Part shown: positions 6,801 to 9,629 of the stretch, in pieces | Numbering within the stretch: the stretch's first letter is position 1 | Layout: each line of letters opens with the position of its first letter | Source: JBFMDN01 sp040753915 | Lineage (GTDB): Bacteria > Desulfobacterota > Desulfomonilia > Desulfomonilales > Desulfomonilaceae | Reading direction: 5' to 3' | Assembly: GCA_040753915.1 (NCBI GenBank) | Contig: JBFMDN010000112.1 | Span: forward strand, 1-9,629 | DNA length: 9,629 nt | Program-made: the position numbers and the translations under genes | The notes under the pieces: generated by a model | The model's input: only the letters and a program-made list of their open reading frames with translations | What the model was told of the DNA's origin: nothing | Databases searched by the model: none

Positions 6801-6977
6801 CGCTATGACTCTGGGGTCTGCACCCGGATACGATGCCGTGACCTGTACCACAGGAGGCACGATGTCGGGATACTGAGCAATGGGCAGAACAAATGCGGAA
6901 ATGGCGCCCACAAAAACGATCAGAATGGAGAGAACACTCGCAAAGATCGGTCTCTGGATGAAGAAGCGACTCAGCAT
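3822..6977 (-). CDS. RND multidrug efflux pump, inner-membrane transporter (HAE1 family, AcrB/MexF-like)
   Basis: The product is 1,051 residues, a normal length for proton-driven HAE1 exporters. The N-terminus (MLSRFFIQRPIFASVL) and the second transmembrane block (about 340-500) match the family. The proton-relay residues are all present: Asp409 and Asp410 in GLVVDDAIVVVENVER, Lys936 in ALAAKNAILIVEF, Arg968, and Thr973 in RPILMTSFAFILG. Two large periplasmic porter/docking regions lie at about 35-335 and 560-865, followed by the C-terminal membrane block (about 870-1025). The ATG at 6977 overlaps the end of the membrane fusion gene by 7 nt (ATGCTGA), with GAGG seven bases upstream, indicating translational coupling. 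The protein likely exports amphiphilic drugs, dyes or solvents, but the substrate cannot be read from sequence. The gene appears intact. Confidence 0.97.
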   Translation of the reverse strand: MLSRFFIQRPIFASVLSILIVFVGAISAFVLPIAQYPDIVPPVVQVTASYPGADPRVIAETVAAPIEQQVNGVDNMLYMSSQSAADGSYTLNVTFELGTNIDMDTVLTQNRVSAAMAQLPEDVQRQGVNTKKVSSALVMILTVYSPDGRYDDLFVTNYVTIYIKDVLSRIAGVGNINLYPSKDYSMRAWLDPDKLEARNLTVSDVVNAIRNQNVQVAAGQLGEPPVPKGQVFQLSVNTLGRLVEPKQFEDIIVKTGEGTRVTYVKDVANVELGGKAYDFLSFYHGKPAATMMIYQSPGSNAIEVTKNLNEALQGLKKDFPQGLEYTVIYQVADFVKASIREVIVTLFEAFVLVILVVFIFLQNWRSTIIPIITIPVSLIGTFAVMSLLGFSINMITLFGLVLAIGLVVDDAIVVVENVERNMTQFGLSPKDAAIRAMDEITGAIVGITCVLMAVFVPPAFLGGITGELFRQFSLTIAFTVLFSAVNALTLSPALCAILLREQHGEKNRFFKAFNASFEKLTNSYSKIVAMTVRRVTLMIVLFVGLVILSGLSLARIPTGFLPLEDDGLVLVNVQLPDGASLERTTDVVRQVAKIVEKTEGINPWGALVGFSVIDAARSNLATMLLPLKPWDERMKQGLSRQVIMSRLSAQFEKIQEGIVFPFTFPPILGLGTGGGFEMQLPDKAALGFAALEQAGTELAAAANSQQNLKSVHATFRAAYPNLFLDLDRTKALSLKIPLQSVFDTLQAYLGSTYVNDFNKFSRTWQVRVQAESRFRRQPEDISRLYVRNLEGDMVPLGSLLSVRYDIGPMRVDRYNMFPTAKVMGDAAPGYSSGQALEAMEELAAKVLPPGMGYEWTNMAYQEKKAAGKGPITAAMAIIVVVLILAALYESWSDPIAVVLTVPLAALSAALGLMIRGMDNNIYTQVGLVLLVALAAKNAILIVEFVRDARARGMDLFKAAVEGARVRFRPILMTSFAFILGVFPLVVASGAGAVSRQSVGTAVFAGMLGVTLLGVFFIPVLYVVMQGRKQRAMSLTATAPEIHPTTFTSKPE

Positions 6978-8173
6978 GGACCAACCTCAATTATCTCGGG
7001 AGCAGCGGTCGACGTTTTTTGGGATGGGGCCGGCGAAGGTGGATCTGCGGATTTCTGAGGAGTGACTTTTGCTCCGGGTCTTGCTCTTTGAATCCCATTG
7101 ACGATCACCCAATCACCTTCCTGCAGCCCCTCCTCAATGACTCTGAGGGATTCTTCGAGGTGACCTGTCTTGACCAAACGCTGCTCTACAACATTGTCTT
7201 TGTTCACAACGAGCACATACCTGCCGGCCTGGGCGACACCAACTGCCAGTTCAGGCACTAGCAGCGCCTTCTTTCTCTGGACGGGAACGCGAACTCGAGC
7301 GAACAATCCCGCCAACAGGGAACCATCCTCGTTCGGAAAAATGGCCCGGGCCTGAAGGGTACCTGTCCGCGGGTCTACGGCAGACTCCCAGAAATCGATT
7401 TTTCCCTCATGGGGAAACCCAGTTTCGTCCGCGAGGGCCAGGAAGGCCGGGACCTTCCAGGTTCGCACGCCGGTCGGAGACTGCTCCGGAGGCCTCATTT
7501 TCTTGAGCATGAGCACGTCTCTCTCGCTCATATTGAAATACACATAAACGGACGAATCGTTTACTATCGTCGTAAGCAGCGTTCGTGTCCCTGCGCCCAC
7601 AAGGTTTCCCGCATCCACAAAATTTCGGCTTACTCGACCGCTAATGGGAGCAATCACTCGACTGTAATCCAAATCAAGCTTCGCCTTCTCAAGATTTGCT
7701 TCCGCTATTCCTACTTGAGCCTTGGCCACGGCGTCCTGGGCCACCTGAACGTCGTACTGTAGCTGACTTATTGACGCGGTGTCGAGAAGTTGTCGCGCCC
7801 GTCTCGTGTTTGTGTCTTGTAGCTGAAGGTCTGCCTTTTTCCCCTCTAAAAGCGCCTGGAATTGGTCCACCTGTGCCTGGAATTGCCGAGGGTCTATGAC
7901 GAACAACAAATCGTCCTTTTTGACCCATGAGCCGGGCTGGAAATGGATGCTCTCCAGCCACCCCTCCACGCGAGCCCGAATCTCCACGGACTCAAGGGCG
8001 GCGGTCGTTCCGGTAAACTCCAGGTAATCGGTCACTTCCTTCACTGATGGCTGGCTTACCGTAACTTCCGGGGGTGGTACTGACCGAGTCTCTCGCTTTC
8101 CCTCGCAACCAATTACGAGGACCGCCAAGCAGGTAGTCGCAATCACCGAGATAAAGCGTGTTACCAACGACAT
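6971..8173 (-). CDS. RND efflux membrane fusion (periplasmic adaptor) lipoprotein, MexE/AcrA family
   Basis: The product is 400 residues and bridges the RND pump to an outer-membrane channel. The signal sequence ends in a lipobox-like VIGC with Cys23. The split lipoyl domain is visible as EIRARVEGWLESIHFQPG (65-82) and RVIAPISGRVSRNFVDAG (172-189), flanking a helical hairpin (about 95-168) that contacts the outer-membrane factor. A beta-barrel domain (about 205-300) and membrane-proximal domain (about 300-368) follow, then a Pro/Ser-rich tail (370-400). The start at 8173 has GGAGGAA (8187-8181) seven bases upstream. The stop overlaps the pump's ATG, so the two are made together. No outer-membrane channel gene is present in the window, so the pump must use one encoded elsewhere. 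Confidence 0.95.
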   Translation of the reverse strand: MSLVTRFISVIATTCLAVLVIGCEGKRETRSVPPPEVTVSQPSVKEVTDYLEFTGTTAALESVEIRARVEGWLESIHFQPGSWVKKDDLLFVIDPRQFQAQVDQFQALLEGKKADLQLQDTNTRRARQLLDTASISQLQYDVQVAQDAVAKAQVGIAEANLEKAKLDLDYSRVIAPISGRVSRNFVDAGNLVGAGTRTLLTTIVNDSSVYVYFNMSERDVLMLKKMRPPEQSPTGVRTWKVPAFLALADETGFPHEGKIDFWESAVDPRTGTLQARAIFPNEDGSLLAGLFARVRVPVQRKKALLVPELAVGVAQAGRYVLVVNKDNVVEQRLVKTGHLEESLRVIEEGLQEGDWVIVNGIQRARPGAKVTPQKSADPPSPAPSQKTSTAAPEIIEVGPC

Positions 8174-8196
8174 AGATCAGTTCCTCCAGGAGACGC

Positions 8197-8545
8197 CTAT
8201 AGTTTCGCGAAATTGCCTAGCAGAAGCGGTTGGAGATCCTCCTCGGATGGCACTGCCTCGATAAGAATAGCTCGAGTTTCTCCCAATTTCGAGCGGTTCT
8301 CCACCCGCCTCGGATTCCAGCGGCTTTTCCACGTATTATCGAGGTCTTGCATCAGCTTTTCGGTAACTGTCGCGCACATACGGCTGCGCATTCACAGCAA
8401 CGCGGTTGGATTGAATATCGCCGACCGCATCGAAAATGGGGGTCGGCCGACCATGTTGATTCAAGGGCTGGCTTGAAAGCCGTCTTGCGGAAAGGCTGGC
8501 CTGAAAGTTGCCCCTCCCATGAGAATCTTGCGAAGCAATAGGCAT
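8197..8545 (-). pseudogene. Apparently frameshifted small gene of unknown function, first in the pump operon direction
   Basis: A minus-strand frame opens at the ATG at 8545, with AAAGGA seven bases upstream (a good RBS). It runs to ...NAQPYVRDSYRK and stops at 8336. The adjacent frame from about 8360 continues KLMQDLDNTWKSRW...IEAVPSEEDLQPLLLGNFAKL to a TAG at 8197. Removing one A from the four-A run (plus-strand TTTT at 8357-8360) joins them into one 115-codon gene that ends 23 bp before the membrane fusion gene. The downstream half is rich in Asp/Glu and G-starting codons, as real coding DNA is. I do not recognise the protein. Alternatives are that only the 3' frame is a relic, that the shift is a sequencing error, or that both frames are chance. 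Confidence 0.35.
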
Positions 8546-8769
8546 CTTTGCGTCCTTTGAGCTGAGGATGTTCGGCCTGAGGACGACTCCGCCGAACCGG
8601 GAAAAGAGTTGAGTTGTCTGCTGCCACACCAGTTGTGAGAGCCGTGAGATTCGCAACAGTGCAAAAGGAGCGTGCTCTCTGGTTGCCCATAGTAGTTCTT
8701 GGCTCGGCTACCCGTCAACCATTATCTCCCTGTCTCGGGTGGACGCAATCGATTCAGTGGAGAGCAGCG

Positions 8770-9373
8770 ATGGATGAGGACACGTTGGAGCACATTTTCG
8801 AGCCCTTTTTCACCACCAAAGCCCCAGGTGAAGGAACCGGATTGGGCCTGGCAATGGTCCACGGAATTGAGCAATAGCACGGGGGGATACATAAGGTGTT
8901 ACAGCGAACCGGGTGAAGGAACCACCTTCAAGATCTATTTTCCTGCTGTGGTTTCCCATGAGAAACAAAAAGAAGCCGCGCTCGGGGAAATGCCCCGAGG
9001 AGGATCCGAGACCATCCTGCTCGTGGATGACGAAGAATTCATCCGCGACCTCGGATCGAGGATTCTTACAAAGGCCGGTTACACGGTGATCACGGCATCG
9101 AATGGCAAAGATGCCCTGGCTGTGTTCCAGAGACGAATTGATGAGATAGCGTTGGTGCTTCTGGATGTGATCATGCCTGGAATGGGAGGCAAACAGTGCC
9201 TCAAAGGCCTGTTGAGCCTCGATCCTTCAGTCAAGGTGATTATTGCGAGTGGCTATTCAGCACACGGTGTCACCAAGGAGGCACTCGCATCGGGGGCACG
9301 GGAGTTTGTCAACAACCCATACGACATCCGCCAGGTTCTGCAGATGGTAAGAGAGGTTCTGGCCGCGGATTAG
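8770..9373 (+). pseudogene. Hybrid sensor histidine kinase / receiver remnant (truncated, frameshifted)
   Basis: From 8770 the plus strand encodes the end of a HATPase domain: MDEDTLEHIFEPFFTTK (F box) and GTGLGLAMVHGIEQ (G2 box). A TAG at 8875-8877 stands where a Gln codon is expected. One extra G in the G6 run at 8881-8886 then shifts the frame, after which GGYIRCYSEPGEGTTFKIYFP resumes. A receiver domain follows (from about 9005) with the acidic pair in LLVDDEEF, the phosphoacceptor Asp at 9164-9166 in LLDVIMPG, and the SGYSA Ser. The conserved Lys before Pro is Asn (9314-9316, FVNNPYD). Everything upstream of the F box, including the dimerisation and N-box regions, is missing. An ATG at 8990 could in principle start a free receiver, but it has no well-spaced RBS and the Lys is lost. 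This is an intact-looking family relic rather than a working regulator. Confidence 0.85.
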
Positions 9374-9398
9374 GACTCGCAGGTGATTTCGTCCTGCG
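9372..9398. other. Weak hairpin just past the kinase/receiver remnant
   Basis: CGCAGG (9378-9383) and CCTGCG (9393-9398) form a 6-bp stem with a 9-nt loop; AGGAC (9372-9376) with GTCCT (9391-9395) is an alternative pairing. No T-run follows, so it is not a convincing intrinsic terminator. Confidence 0.3.
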
Positions 9399-9521
9399 CG
9401 AGCCCAACCTCCTCAGGATGAGCAGATCCTCCTGGCTAGCTCTCGGACTGCCAAAGTGATCCGACAAATCCGGGCCTGCCCACGCGAGAAAGCCACCGAG
9501 AACAGCGTTGAAGAGTCAAGA

Positions 9522-9600
9522 TTTTTCGCGATAGATTCCTCGCGATTATCGCGGCTTATGGATATTTATCTCGCGCCCAAGAATTATTTTTTCGCGCTAG
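9522..9600. repeat. Cluster of TCGCG-centred repeats with a perfect palindrome
   Basis: TTTTTCGCGATAG (9522-9534) and TTTTTCGCGCTAG (9588-9600) form an imperfect direct repeat 66 bp apart, differing at one base. Between them are CGCGAT-T-ATCGCG (9541-9553, perfect 6-bp arms) and a further TCGCG at 9571-9575. There are no coding frames here. The spacing and AT-rich flanks suggest protein binding sites upstream of a gene beyond the right edge, but no regulator can be named. Confidence 0.5.
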
Positions 9601-9629
9601 GGACGTTTTTTTGGTGAAATTTAGCCGCG

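Noticed and set aside
8174..8300. Sigma-70 promoter for the efflux operon (TATAGG near 8200 on the minus strand)
   Set aside because: No acceptable -35 hexamer at 16-18 bp, and the candidate overlaps the end of the putative small gene.
8352..8718. Overlapping minus-strand frames of 85-112 residues
   Set aside because: They compete with the better-supported 8545-start frame, lack ribosome binding sites and are rich in Cys/Arg/Ser typical of off-frame reading.
8699..9373. 224-residue plus-strand frame as an intact gene
   Set aside because: Its first ~60 residues are an off-frame reading of the kinase G/F-box region; only the part after 8886 is in the true frame.

Overview
The window (9,629 bp, mid-range GC) looks like bacterial chromosome from a Gram-negative, probably a deltaproteobacterium-like lineage. 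That placement is only an inference. It rests on an RND tripartite pump, outer-membrane-type lipoproteins, a hybrid kinase/receiver of the kind common in sulfate reducers and relatives, and a density of REP-associated tyrosine transposase (RAYT) relics. Almost everything lies on the minus strand.

Left third (1-2164), accessory DNA. The left edge holds the first 30 codons of a RAYT (minus, runs off the window), preceded by a REP-like palindrome and an 18-bp tandem repeat. Next is a ~1.4 kb element (about 212-1613) bounded by inverted 'GTGGGTCAAT...CGAGAGCG' ends that resemble IS21-family ends. The left end is doubled. It has no transposase; its single cargo gene (399-1430, minus, strong Shine-Dalgarno) encodes a 343-residue protein that matches, motif by motif, the type V-A anti-CRISPR AcrVA2. 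This is the most interesting item in the window. A second, heavily decayed RAYT of a different subtype (1790-2143) follows.

Middle (2165-8173), minus-strand genes. In transcription order these are: a membrane fusion lipoprotein (8173-6971), an RND/HAE1 inner-membrane pump (6977-3822, overlapping the previous gene by 7 nt), a coiled-coil lipoprotein (3764-2982), and, after a ~200 bp gap, a low-molecular-weight protein tyrosine phosphatase-like protein (2782-2165). The first two form an efflux pump; no outer-membrane channel gene is present, so it must be supplied from elsewhere. The coiled-coil lipoprotein is 57 bp downstream of the pump and probably co-transcribed.

Right part (8197-9629). 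Just upstream of the pump operon on the same strand is an apparently frameshifted small gene of unknown function (8197-8545). On the plus strand lies a truncated, frameshifted histidine kinase/receiver remnant (8770-9373) whose receiver has lost its conserved Lys. The window ends in non-coding DNA with a cluster of TCGCG-centred repeats and a perfect palindrome.
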